Below, in pieces: positions 47,753-55,411 of a DNA stretch of 58,263 bases. The notes below the pieces were generated by a model. It was given only the letters and a program-made list of their open reading frames with translations. It did not search any database and was not told the origin of the DNA. How positions within the stretch are numbered: position 1 is the stretch's first letter; every line of letters begins with the position of its first letter. Source of the stretch: a bacterium EF100-94H03 bin56. GTDB lineage: Bacteria; Pseudomonadota; Alphaproteobacteria; SP197. Location: NCBI GenBank assembly GCA_002238685.1, contig MPMV01000027.1:1-58263 (forward strand), read 5' to 3'. The position numbers and the translations under genes are program-made.

Positions 47753-50056
47753 CTATAACGCCGTGCGCCAGCCGGCCAGGAGGACGACTCGCGGCCGGGC
47801 ATCGCCGTCGTGGCCGGGGTGGCGGGTCGCGATGGCGCCCAGGCGGAAATCGCCTTCGGCGAACGGTCGGTCCCAGCGCACAGCGAGGTCGAGTTGTCGG
47901 CCAGTGGGCGTCACGTCGGCGGAGAACTGTTGGCGCACGATCCCGCCTTCTTTGGTGCGGCCCACGGGGACGGAAAGCCGGACGTCGCCTCCCTCCACCC
48001 GCAGAGGCTGGGCGAGCGTGACCTGCAGCATGCCGTTCGTGCCGATCGGCCGGGTGCCGTGGACGGCGAAGGCGCTGGTCGCAAGCGGCGACACGCCGGC
48101 GATTATGCCGTCCTGCGCGCGGGCGTGGACGACGCCGACTTCCGGCCCGCCGCTCAACCGCCAGTCGCCCACGCGCTGATCGATCTCCAGACCGAGCGAG
48201 ACGGAATGGGCGCCAAGAGCGCCGAATGCTCCCTCAGCTGTGGTGGAAAGCATGCTCTGGCGCTCGGAAAACCAGCCGACCCGCAAGCCAAGCGGCGCGT
48301 CCTGCGCGCGCCACGAGAGCGACGCGCCGGAGGCAGGCAGCAGGTTGTCGATGCCCTCGGTCGTGAAGGCCGTCGCGACAATGCCGTCCGCCCGGCTCAT
48401 CGTCAGGCTGAGCGAATTCCGCGCGAGTGGCGCATGGCCGATGCCGGCCACGTCCGGAGTCTTGCCCAGATCGAGGCGCAGCGCGGCAGGCGGCGCGATC
48501 CCGACCGGACCGGTGTCGTCCGCCGGCCGCTCGGGCGTCGGCGCCGACATGAAGTCGCTGACCTGCGTGCCGAACCAGGGCTCAGCGGATGATGCGACAA
48601 GGCGGCCAAGGTCGTACCAGAACGGCGCGCCCAGCGCGTCGAAGGCGACAACCTCCCGGCCGGACAATGCGCTCAAAAGACCGGTGCCGAGCGCTCCCCC
48701 GAGCTGGAAGCCGGATTGCTGCACAAGAGCGCCGGCTCCTCCGACCGTGTCGCCGGCGGTGACGACCGGCGCGCCAACCGGCGACAGCGCGGCGCCTAGG
48801 TCCATCAACCCGTGGCCGTAGACGGCGCGGTCGGCGTAGCGACCGCCGCGGTCCGCGGTATGGAAGAGCCGCGTCACGAGGTCCTCGCCCGGGAGCTGGC
48901 CACGGAACATCTGGGTCATCAGGGCGAGGCCGCCGGAGACCATGGGAGCCGCGAAGGACGTTCCGCTCAGGAGCGCGTAGCTGCGAATGAGTTCGCCCTG
49001 CCAGGTCCCGAAGAAGGCGGCCCAAACACGGTGACCCGGAGCGGCGATGCACCAGTCGGCCGCGATGCCGCAACGGGCCGAGAAGGGTGCGATTTCACCG
49101 TCCTCGCCGGTCGCCACGGCCGCGATGGAGTGGCCTCGAAGCTCCTGGATACGCGCCATCATGCCCGCGTAAAGGTCGGGAGAGCTGGCGTCCAGGCGGC
49201 CCGCCGCCCGGCCGAGGTAGTCGATCTCCGAGTCGCCAACGCAATTCTCGCTGCCGGCGATGCACAGCTTGTCATGGCTGTTGCCGGCCGCCCATACCAG
49301 GATCGTCTTGTCCGTCCGGTCGGCTTGGGCGAGCGTCTCGATCGTCTTGCTCCGCGCGGCCCGAATGGCAGATGCGTCGTAGAACTCGACCACGCCGCTC
49401 ACTCCGAAGCTCAGGTTCAGAACATCCAGACCGTGCGAGAGAACGTCGGAATAGAGCTCCGCGTCTTCATCGTCGAACTGCGCCAGTTTGGAGAGCGGGA
49501 AAGCCTCGATAGGCGTGTCCGGCGGAGGCAGCGAGCCCAGCGGAATCGCGAACATCCTGATCGTGGCGTAGGGGGCGACGCCTGTGTACGGGCCTTTGTG
49601 CATCGGGTTCGCCCTGCCCGCGATGATGCTGGCGACAGCGGTGCCGTGCGAGAGGTTATCCGCACCGGTCTCGTCCACAGCGCCCAGGAAGAACTCTTCG
49701 GTCACCTCGCCTGTCGCCGCTCCTTCAACAAAAGTGCCGTGGGCGAGGTCGATACCGGTGTCGATCACGCCCACGGTGACGCCGGTGCCAGGCCGCTCCA
49801 CGCCGCGAACGGTTCGCAGGTGTGCCCAGGCTTCCGGGAGGTCGATTGCCGCCAGGGACCAGCGATCCTCGAAGACCGGGGCGGAGGCGATGTCCTCGGC
49901 GACGCTTTTGACCCGGGCGAGGTAGGTGTCCACGGAAAGGCATCCCTCCACCGTCTCGACCGGGCACCGGGCCACACCTGAGCCGCCTCCTCCGCCGCAG
50001 GAGGTGAGAAACAGCAAACTTGCGCCGGCCAGCGTCAGGTATGTTCGCAATGCCAT
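47753..50056 (-). CDS. Subtilisin-family (S8) lipoprotein protease with C-terminal barrel-like region
   Basis: A 767-residue secreted protease, second of its kind in the window. A lipobox signal (LTLAGASLLFLTSC, Cys 20) is followed by a glycine run. The S8 catalytic residues are Asp about 99 in VGVIDTGIDLAHGTF, His about 137 in NLSHGTAVASIIAG and Ser about 367 in LSGTSFAAPMVSGG. The oxyanion-region AAGNS is intact. The last 270 residues are strand-rich (LRLDLGKTPDVAGIGHAPLA, SLSLTMSRADG, RQLDLAVRWDRPF) and the protein ends RVVLLAGWRTAL. It reads towards the Slam remnants. Domain layout equals that of the protease at 34980. Confidence 0.87.
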   Translation of the reverse strand: MALRTYLTLAGASLLFLTSCGGGGGSGVARCPVETVEGCLSVDTYLARVKSVAEDIASAPVFEDRWSLAAIDLPEAWAHLRTVRGVERPGTGVTVGVIDTGIDLAHGTFVEGAATGEVTEEFFLGAVDETGADNLSHGTAVASIIAGRANPMHKGPYTGVAPYATIRMFAIPLGSLPPPDTPIEAFPLSKLAQFDDEDAELYSDVLSHGLDVLNLSFGVSGVVEFYDASAIRAARSKTIETLAQADRTDKTILVWAAGNSHDKLCIAGSENCVGDSEIDYLGRAAGRLDASSPDLYAGMMARIQELRGHSIAAVATGEDGEIAPFSARCGIAADWCIAAPGHRVWAAFFGTWQGELIRSYALLSGTSFAAPMVSGGLALMTQMFRGQLPGEDLVTRLFHTADRGGRYADRAVYGHGLMDLGAALSPVGAPVVTAGDTVGGAGALVQQSGFQLGGALGTGLLSALSGREVVAFDALGAPFWYDLGRLVASSAEPWFGTQVSDFMSAPTPERPADDTGPVGIAPPAALRLDLGKTPDVAGIGHAPLARNSLSLTMSRADGIVATAFTTEGIDNLLPASGASLSWRAQDAPLGLRVGWFSERQSMLSTTAEGAFGALGAHSVSLGLEIDQRVGDWRLSGGPEVGVVHARAQDGIIAGVSPLATSAFAVHGTRPIGTNGMLQVTLAQPLRVEGGDVRLSVPVGRTKEGGIVRQQFSADVTPTGRQLDLAVRWDRPFAEGDFRLGAIATRHPGHDGDARPRVVLLAGWRTAL

Positions 50057-50555
50057 GTTCGCCCCAAGGAACTGTGCTTCGAGGATACAGCAGGCTGAGG
50101 CGGGTTAGCGACCCTCCGACGAGGTGCACGCTTCGGGCCGCTTCCGAAAGATGGATACAGTCCGGTACCACGGCACATCCGCACGGCCTGCGACTGGTGA
50201 ATGGAGCGCGCAACCTTCCCAGGAGTGCAACCGGACCGTCTTCAAGCACCCCCTGGAAGAGATGGGCAGGAACTGCATCGCAATAGTCGAAGTCGGTGAT
50301 TTCCCGGGCATTCAGCAGCACACCGAACAGGGCCGAGCCTGGCTGATTCCCTTGCCTTCGGACTCGGCCTCAACCTGGTCCCCACGGCAGTCCAGTACCT
50401 GCCGGGCGTTCTCCACACCATGGCCGTCTCCGGCCTGCTTCCCACGGCCGTCATCGTCATCGTGCCGGACCTGATTCTGCCCGACGACATCTGACAAGGG
50501 AAACCCGGCTGTGTCGCCGATCAGCACAGCGTGCCCCGAGCGCTGCGCCCTCCTG
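50057..50555. other. Intergenic region with a 90-bp repeat
   Basis: No gene is supportable. The region holds the promoter of the minus-strand protease and one copy of a 90-bp repeat (50181-50270) shared with 55073-55162. Confidence 0.4.
50181..50270 (+). repeat. 90-bp repeat, copy A
   Basis: It aligns without gaps to 55073-55162 at roughly 75-80 percent identity by eye. Shared blocks are GGTGAATGGA, CGCGCAACC, TGCAAC and CCTGGAA followed by GGGCAGG. On the minus strand both copies read a similar peptide (FQGVLEDGPVALLGRLRAPF here, FQEVLKEGPVAFPERLRGPF in copy B), which suggests they derive from a coding sequence. Confidence 0.6.
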
Positions 50556-51401
50556 TCAGGATCCTTCGGGCAGGTAGCCGAAGCGTTTCATCTGCTCGCC
50601 ATGGGTCTCGCAGATCCGCATGACCTGGCTCTCGCTCAGTCCATCCTTCCAGGCCCCGGCCTTGCCGCGGCGGAAAAACCTCTTCTGGTGCTGCGACCTC
50701 TCCTTGAACCCACCAGCCGCCTCCTGACTCTCCAGGGTCCGGAACGACGAGTGACGGATGGCCCGCAATAACCTCTGGCGCGACGGCTTCAGCCCCAGGA
50801 ACCGCGTCACCTCTCCGAAAGTCATGGAAGGCCTCTCCAGCATGTCCTCGTAGCGGACCACATGCAGGCGCTCACTGGTCCTGCCAGTCCAGCTCGCCAC
50901 GTGCTGTGACCAGCTTCCCGTGAAGATCGAGACATTGTTGCGTTCCGGGTTGTGGGGCATCTCCAGGTAGTCGGTCGCCATGATCTCGATTGCCTGGTCA
51001 AGACCGGTTCCCATGAAGTCTGCCGACGACACTGCCACGTCAAGCGGGTTACGCACGATGTAAATGGCGCCCGATGTCACGCCCAGATTGATGGTCGAGT
51101 GCCCATGCACCGTCAGCAGGGCATTGTGTGTCTTGCAGAAGATGGATCCCGGCTGCCCCCGGGCGATCAGTTCACAGACCTTCGGTCGCATGGCAGCTAC
51201 ATCCTCGGGCGACCATTCGCTCACCGGGCGTTTGTCGACCATCCTGAACCACATCAGCGAGCCGTCGCTCTGCAGGATCTCGCCCTGCATCCTGTTCAGG
51301 TCGGCCGGCCTCGCCTCGTTGCGGAAGAGATTGTGCAGGAACGCTCGCATCCACGTGTTGCCCGACTTCGGATAGCTGGCCAGCCAGACGATGTCGCCCA
51401 T
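50556..51401 (-). CDS. Sulfotransferase (PAPS-dependent)
   Basis: A 281-residue cytosolic sulfotransferase that would transfer sulfate from PAPS to an unknown acceptor. The 5'-phosphosulfate loop is visible as VWLASYPKSGNTWMRAFL (about residues 5-22) and the 3'-phosphate motif as IYIVRNPLDVAVSS (about 113-126). The C-terminal RFLGLKPS and the FRRGKAGAWKDGLSESQ segment are typical of the Sulfotransfer_1 family. Start and end are clear. A decayed copy of its 3' end follows the relaxase gene at 26343-26590. Confidence 0.9.
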   Translation of the reverse strand: MGDIVWLASYPKSGNTWMRAFLHNLFRNEARPADLNRMQGEILQSDGSLMWFRMVDKRPVSEWSPEDVAAMRPKVCELIARGQPGSIFCKTHNALLTVHGHSTINLGVTSGAIYIVRNPLDVAVSSADFMGTGLDQAIEIMATDYLEMPHNPERNNVSIFTGSWSQHVASWTGRTSERLHVVRYEDMLERPSMTFGEVTRFLGLKPSRQRLLRAIRHSSFRTLESQEAAGGFKERSQHQKRFFRRGKAGAWKDGLSESQVMRICETHGEQMKRFGYLPEGS

Positions 51402-51421
51402 TCACAAGACCCTCAACGAAA

Positions 51422-51447
51422 GGGAGCGGCCACAAAGGGCCGCTCCC
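51422..51447 (-). terminator. Terminator of the porin gene
   Basis: GGGAGCGGCC and GGCCGCTCCC form a perfect 10-bp stem with a 6-nt loop. Read on the minus strand it is followed by TTTCGTT. It lies 32 bp after the porin stop. Confidence 0.8.
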
Positions 51448-51478
51448 CAAAGACGCTCGAGATATCAGATGACGTTGA

Positions 51479-52705
51479 TCAGAAGCTGATCCCCATCGCG
51501 ATACCGGCAAAGGTGGTGTCGCCCTTTTGGGTGCCAACGTCAAAGGAGTCCTCGCCGACCACACCGGCAAGATTGATGCCAGGACCGAGATTGTAGTTGG
51601 CCATCAGACGGGCGTAACCGTTGTCGGTAGTTGTGCCAGTGCCGTCGTCATCCTGGGTCTTTTCGCCATAGTTGGCACTGACAACCCATGGGCCCTCGCC
51701 ATACATGATGCCGAAATCATACTGCACGAGGTCGTCTGCGCCCATCACGTCGCTGTCCGTGACCCTGTAGGATCCGCCGACAGACACTCCGGACATGGTC
51801 ACTACCACACCTGCTGCCCAATCGGTCACGGTGCGGCCGGGCTTGGCAGTCACAGCTTTCTTGCCAGGATCACCAGGTTCGGCGGGTACTGCATCGGCGG
51901 CCGCTACCGCCGGAACGTCCTTGCTGGCATACCCGACAGAAACCGTTACGCCGGCATCCCCGAAGGCGCCGTCGTAGCGAGCGCCAACCCCGTACAAGTC
52001 GCCTCCATCGCTTCTGCTCGCTGTGGCGCTTCGTGCTTCCTTGGTTGCCTCAGGCGCATAGGACAGACCAAACTGGAAGCCGTTGATGACCGGCGAGAAG
52101 TACATGACGGAAGCATCGTCATTGCTGGCGGCGCCGTCGGGAAATGTGGAGTGCCAGTTGGAGACGGAACCGGCGGTGTTGAGGCCACCGCTGAAGCTTC
52201 CCACCCAGTAAGGCGTGTTGATGCCATAGAAGTACGTGGCGTAAGGTGCCGCCGTAGCCATCGAGTAGCTCGCGGGATCGTCATTGCCGACGCGAATTGT
52301 TCCGAACGAGCCTTCAATGTACATGTAGGTCTCGTCACCTTGGTCGCTGCTCTGTTCACCTTCGATCTCGATGCGGATACCGACCTCGACACCACTGTCG
52401 AGAACCGTCGAGCCGGCGAACCTGAGTTCAACGTCATTGGAAATCGCCAGATCGTCCGTCTCGCCATTCGCATCGGCTGTGTCCAGCTCATTGTCAACGA
52501 CAGCGATACCCCAGTGCGAATTGCCGCCGATAGTCAACGAGATCGGCTCCCCCCCCCCCCCCCCCCCCGCCCCCCCCCCTGGTGCCACCTCATTGTCAAC
52601 GACAGCGATACCCCAGTGCGAATTGCCGCCGATAGTCAACGAGATCGGCTCGGCTGCCATCTCCTCGGCAGCTACACCAGTGGTTGCACTCATTTGTATA
52701 AACAA
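51479..52705 (-). CDS. Outer-membrane porin lacking its signal peptide (separated 5' end)
   Basis: A porin of the Gram-negative porin_4 type: strand-rich, LTIGGNSHWGIAVVDNELD near the mature start, SFGTIRVGNDDPASYS, and a terminal FAGIAMGISF ending in phenylalanine. The open frame begins at 52705 with FIQMSATTGVAAEEMAAEP and has no signal peptide. Codons from 52684 (ACC ACT GGT GTA) onwards continue in frame from the isolated start at 55343-55390 if the segment between the 11-bp inverted repeats is flipped. In the present orientation it is not exportable and has no proper promoter. It also carries an in-frame 63-bp duplication separated by a G-tract (see 52487-52651). Confidence 0.85.
   Translation of the reverse strand: MFIQMSATTGVAAEEMAAEPISLTIGGNSHWGIAVVDNEVAPGGGAGGGGGGEPISLTIGGNSHWGIAVVDNELDTADANGETDDLAISNDVELRFAGSTVLDSGVEVGIRIEIEGEQSSDQGDETYMYIEGSFGTIRVGNDDPASYSMATAAPYATYFYGINTPYWVGSFSGGLNTAGSVSNWHSTFPDGAASNDDASVMYFSPVINGFQFGLSYAPEATKEARSATASRSDGGDLYGVGARYDGAFGDAGVTVSVGYASKDVPAVAAADAVPAEPGDPGKKAVTAKPGRTVTDWAAGVVVTMSGVSVGGSYRVTDSDVMGADDLVQYDFGIMYGEGPWVVSANYGEKTQDDDGTGTTTDNGYARLMANYNLGPGINLAGVVGEDSFDVGTQKGDTTFAGIAMGISF
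52487..52651. repeat. 63-bp direct repeat split by a long C/G homopolymer inside the porin gene
   Basis: Two identical 63-bp copies (52487-52549 and 52589-52651, shift 102 bp, in frame) encode the same mature porin start LTIGGNSHWGIAVVDNE twice. Between them lies a run of 20 C, one G, 10 C and TGGTGCCAC, read as a glycine-rich insert (PGGGAGGGGGG) on the coding strand. Confidence 0.9.
52674..52684 (-). repeat. Left recombination site of the invertible segment
   Basis: ACACCAGTGGT, inside codons 8-11 of the present porin open frame (TTGV). Its inverse complement occurs at 55391-55401. Confidence 0.7.
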
Positions 52706-52708
52706 ATG
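52691..52708. promoter_or_regulatory. Palindrome between the left site and the recombinase promoter
   Basis: CATTTGT, ATAA, ACAAATG is a perfect 7-bp inverted repeat with a 4-bp spacer. It lies 6 bp inside the left recombination site and 10 bp upstream of a TATAAT, so it is placed to act as an operator or as an accessory recombinase binding site. Confidence 0.5.
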
Positions 52709-52717
52709 TTAACAGTT

Positions 52718-52723
52718 TATAAT
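52718..52723 (+). promoter_or_regulatory. -10 element of the recombinase operon
   Basis: A perfect TATAAT lies 77 bp upstream of the first recombinase gene in a locally AT-rich patch. A weak -35 (TTGTAT, 52694) with 18-bp spacing overlaps the palindrome at 52691-52708. Confidence 0.45.
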
Positions 52724-52800
52724 GCTTCTCTGAGAATTGCGGAATCGGGGGGTTCATTCGTGATTCTTCCCATGCCTGCAATTCCAGCGGGGGAAGAATC

Positions 52801-53928
52801 ATGGCCAAGACACGGCTGACCGAAAGTCGAATCAAGGCACTGCGGCCCCGGAAGAGTGTTCGTGATGTTCGGGACTTGCATCTGAGAGGCTTCGGCGTAC
52901 GTGTCTACCCGTCCGGTCGCAAACGCTACTTCATTCACATTCAGCACGAGGGACGCCGTACCTGGAACGTTGTAGGTGACGCTGCCGTCACACGTCTTGC
53001 AGACGCCCGGGAAAAGGCACGCACAATGATGGTGGCGACACGGAGGGGAGCCTGTCCACAAACGGATCAGACACTGTTCGAGACAGTCGCCGCAGAGGTC
53101 TTCCACCGTTACGGACGCAGCAACTGGAAGCCCGGGACATTCAAGGTCAACGGGTATTATCTGAAGAACCAGCTCCTGCCGTGGTTCCAGGGGCGCCAGG
53201 TCGCAGACATCACGACTGCAGACGTGCAGAACTGGTTTGCTTCCCTCCACAAGACTCCCGTGTCAGCCGACCGCGCCGCGCCGGTTCTCTCGGTCATCAT
53301 GGCCTGTGCGGAGACATACGGGTACAGAACCGAAGGCAGCAATCCGTGCAGGGACATCAAGCGTTACCGCAGGCAGGGAAGGGAGCGGTTCCTCTCCGAG
53401 GAGGAAATCAATCGGATTGGGGTCAGCCTGAGGAGGCACCAGGACACCTGCCCGACGTTGGTGGCGATCATACGGCTTCTCCTGTTGACCGGCTGCCGCA
53501 AGACAGAGTTGGTGACGCTCCGGTGGAGAGATTACCGGAACGGACACATTCATCTAGGCGATTCCAAGGTGGGGCCACGGATGGTCTGGCTCTCGGCGCC
53601 GGCACGCGAGATCCTGGATGGCCTTCGCAGGAAATCGACGTGGGTTTTCCCGTCACCCCGGACCGCAAGGTCACTGACCACCGCCCCTGTCGAACGCTTC
53701 TGGCAACGTGTTCGCTCGGAAGCCGGACTGCAGGATGTACGCCTTCACGATCTTCGCCACTCCTACGCCAGCGTTGCTGTCAAGCAGGGTGAGAGCATCG
53801 TGACCATCGGCCGGCTGCTTGGCCACAACAACCCGGAGACAACGCTGAAATACACGCATCTTGGTGACGACAGAGTGGTGGAAGCCGCCCGGGCCATGGG
53901 CGCCGTTCTTGGGGCACATGCGCGATGA
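52801..53928 (+). CDS. Tyrosine recombinase 1 of the invertible segment
   Basis: A 375-residue site-specific recombinase. An N-terminal arm-binding region (MAKTRLTESRIKALRPRKSV, GFGVRVYPSGRKRYFIHI) and a core-binding domain precede the catalytic domain. Active-site residues are visible: Arg about 233 in LLLTGCRKTELVTLRW, Lys about 256 in GDSKVGPR, His about 316 and Arg about 319 in LHDLRHSYAS, His about 342 in LLGHNNPETT and the nucleophile Tyr about 351 in LKYTHLGDD. It overlaps the start of the second recombinase by ATGA, so both are made together. ATG 52801 follows GGGGGAAGAATC. Its probable job is inverting the segment it sits in. Confidence 0.9.
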   Translation: MAKTRLTESRIKALRPRKSVRDVRDLHLRGFGVRVYPSGRKRYFIHIQHEGRRTWNVVGDAAVTRLADAREKARTMMVATRRGACPQTDQTLFETVAAEVFHRYGRSNWKPGTFKVNGYYLKNQLLPWFQGRQVADITTADVQNWFASLHKTPVSADRAAPVLSVIMACAETYGYRTEGSNPCRDIKRYRRQGRERFLSEEEINRIGVSLRRHQDTCPTLVAIIRLLLLTGCRKTELVTLRWRDYRNGHIHLGDSKVGPRMVWLSAPAREILDGLRRKSTWVFPSPRTARSLTTAPVERFWQRVRSEAGLQDVRLHDLRHSYASVAVKQGESIVTIGRLLGHNNPETTLKYTHLGDDRVVEAARAMGAVLGAHAR

Positions 53929-55055
53929 ACCGGAGGGTGAAACTGACAGATTCCCTGGTCGGAAGACTCAAGCCGGGCGCTCGCGAGTTTACGGTCCGGG
54001 ACACCCTCGTGCCGAACCTCGGGGTTCGGGTTCATCCTTCAGGGGGGAGCAGCTACGTACAATTCGGCAACGGAACGAAGGTATCGCTCGGTCCCACCAT
54101 GCACGTGACGGTCGAAGAGGCTCGCTTCCGGTGTCTTGCCCTCCTGACGGACGGACACTCCCGCAAGGATCCGGTTCCCCTGTTCCGGGATTTCGCTGCG
54201 AATGAATGGAAGGAGTCGTGGATCCATCGGAGCAAGCCCGCCACGATCGACTGGCGGGAAAGGTGCCTGAAACGTCAGTTGCTCCCAGCATTCGGCGCCC
54301 ATCGTCTGGACAGGGTCACCCCGGCGATGGTTCATCGGTGGTTCGACAACTACAGCAGAACCGCTCCGGGTGGTGCCAACCACTGCCTCAAGATCCTTCG
54401 CCAGGTTTTCAACCATGCGATCTCCTGCGACCACATCACCTCGAACCCGGCGAGGAACGTCAGACCCAACCGCAGAAGGAAACTCACCCGTTTCCTTTCG
54501 AGCGAAGAGCTTGGACGTTTGCATTGTGCGCTCGACCGCCATGATCGCGAGACCTCTCACAGGCGACCGCACCGTCAACAGATCGACATCATTCGCCTCC
54601 TCCTTCTGACCGGATGCCGAAAGAGCGAGATCGTCCGCCTTCGCAAGAATGAGGTGTCCGGTGACTGTCTTCACCTGGTCGACAGCAAGACGGGACCACG
54701 TACCGTGTATCTGAACGCAGAGGCGCGAGCCATCATCGATCGCCGCATGTCAGGCAACAGTGCCTTCGTGTTTCCGTCGCCGAGAGATCCGGAGCGTCCT
54801 CTCGGCGGCGAACTCGCGCTTTGGTACACGATTCGAAAGGAGGCAGGCATCGAGGATGTCCGCCTCCATGATCTGCGTCACACTTATGCCAGCCATGCCG
54901 TCATGCAGGGAACACCCCTGCCGGTCGTGTCGCGCTTGCTTGGACATGCGCAGCCGACCATGACAATGCGGTACGCACACATGGGCGACCGGGAAACCGA
55001 GGCGGCCGCGGAACGCATCGGAACCGTGATCGCCCGAATGCTGGACATCGGATGA
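53925..55055 (+). CDS. Tyrosine recombinase 2 of the invertible segment
   Basis: A 376-residue tyrosine recombinase, same layout as recombinase 1 but clearly different in sequence. The arm-binding region reads VKLTDSLVGRLKPGAREFTV followed by NLGVRVHPSGG. Catalytic residues: Arg about 232 in LLLTGCRKSEIVRLR, Lys about 255 in DSKTGPR, His about 315 and Arg about 318 in LHDLRHTYAS, His about 341 in LLGHAQPTMT and Tyr about 350 in MRYAHMGDRE. The start codon lies inside the stop of recombinase 1 (ATGA). Two intact, paired recombinases suggest a heteromeric complex or opposite directional preference. Confidence 0.9.
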   Translation: MNRRVKLTDSLVGRLKPGAREFTVRDTLVPNLGVRVHPSGGSSYVQFGNGTKVSLGPTMHVTVEEARFRCLALLTDGHSRKDPVPLFRDFAANEWKESWIHRSKPATIDWRERCLKRQLLPAFGAHRLDRVTPAMVHRWFDNYSRTAPGGANHCLKILRQVFNHAISCDHITSNPARNVRPNRRRKLTRFLSSEELGRLHCALDRHDRETSHRRPHRQQIDIIRLLLLTGCRKSEIVRLRKNEVSGDCLHLVDSKTGPRTVYLNAEARAIIDRRMSGNSAFVFPSPRDPERPLGGELALWYTIRKEAGIEDVRLHDLRHTYASHAVMQGTPLPVVSRLLGHAQPTMTMRYAHMGDRETEAAAERIGTVIARMLDIG

Positions 55056-55072
55056 CGGGTGAAGGTACTCTC

Positions 55073-55162
55073 GCACGGTCGGTGATCGGTGAATGGACCG
55101 CGCAACCGTTCCGGAAATGCAACTGGACCTTCCTTGAGCACCTCCTGGAACGGACGGGCAGG
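55073..55162 (+). repeat. 90-bp repeat, copy B
   Basis: Second copy of the repeat at 50181-50270, 17 bp after the stop of recombinase 2 and inside the invertible segment. At present both copies point the same way; flipping the segment would put them in opposite orientation. Confidence 0.6.
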
Positions 55163-55321
55163 CAGCGTCACTCAGCCTGAGGTTGTGGCTGTGGACAGTT
55201 TCTGTTGCAATAGTGCAACACCTGTTGACCTTGCGCCATACATGCTTTGACCGGATCGTGGTATCGCGCTACCAAACCCTTGCCAGCACCGGTTGTGCCG
55301 GCAATTCCTTGAATAGGATCC

Positions 55322-55336
55322 TATAATGAAAGGAAG
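55322..55336 (+). promoter_or_regulatory. -10 element and ribosome binding site of the detached porin start
   Basis: TATAAT at 55322-55327 is followed by AGGAAG at 55331-55336, six bases before the ATG at 55343. The TATAAT lies very near the start codon and no good -35 is seen 16-18 bp upstream, so the transcription start may be elsewhere; the ribosome binding site is convincing. Confidence 0.5.
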
Positions 55337-55342
55337 TGAACA

Positions 55343-55411
55343 ATGAAAAAGGCCCTTATGGGAACCACTGCCCTTGTGGCGGCCGCGGTGACCACTGGTG
55401 TGACCCAGTAG
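55343..55411 (+). pseudogene. Detached 5' end of the porin gene (signal-peptide codons)
   Basis: ATG 55343 starts MKKALMGTTALVAAAVTTG, a typical porin Sec signal, and then hits a stop after VTQ because the sequence beyond the right recombination site is unrelated. Up to codon 16 this is exactly what the porin body at 52684 lacks. In this orientation only a 22-residue peptide can be made. Confidence 0.85.
55391..55401 (+). repeat. Right recombination site of the invertible segment
   Basis: ACCACTGGTGT, inverse complement of 52674-52684. It covers codons 17-20 (TTGV) of the detached porin start. Confidence 0.7.

Larger units (their letters stand above)
52674..55401. mobile_element. Putative invertible segment with two recombinases and the porin start
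   Basis: The 11-bp sequence ACACCAGTGGT at 52674-52684 is the exact inverse complement of ACCACTGGTGT at 55391-55401. Between them lie both tyrosine-recombinase genes, the recombinase promoter and the porin promoter with its first 16 codons. Inversion joins MKKALMGTTALVAAAV (codons 1-16, 55343-55390) in frame to TTGVAAEE of the porin body, giving a 417-residue porin with a normal Sec signal. This reconstruction is read directly from the sequence; that the switch is programmed is inference. The site is itself nearly palindromic (ACCA C TGGT). Confidence 0.75.

Noticed and set aside
52674..55401. Reading the two sites as direct repeats of an excisable element
   Set aside because: The core ACCACTGGT is nearly palindromic, so this was considered. 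Excision gives no signal peptide for the porin (the minus strand would read LLGHTTGVAAE), whereas inversion gives a perfect one.
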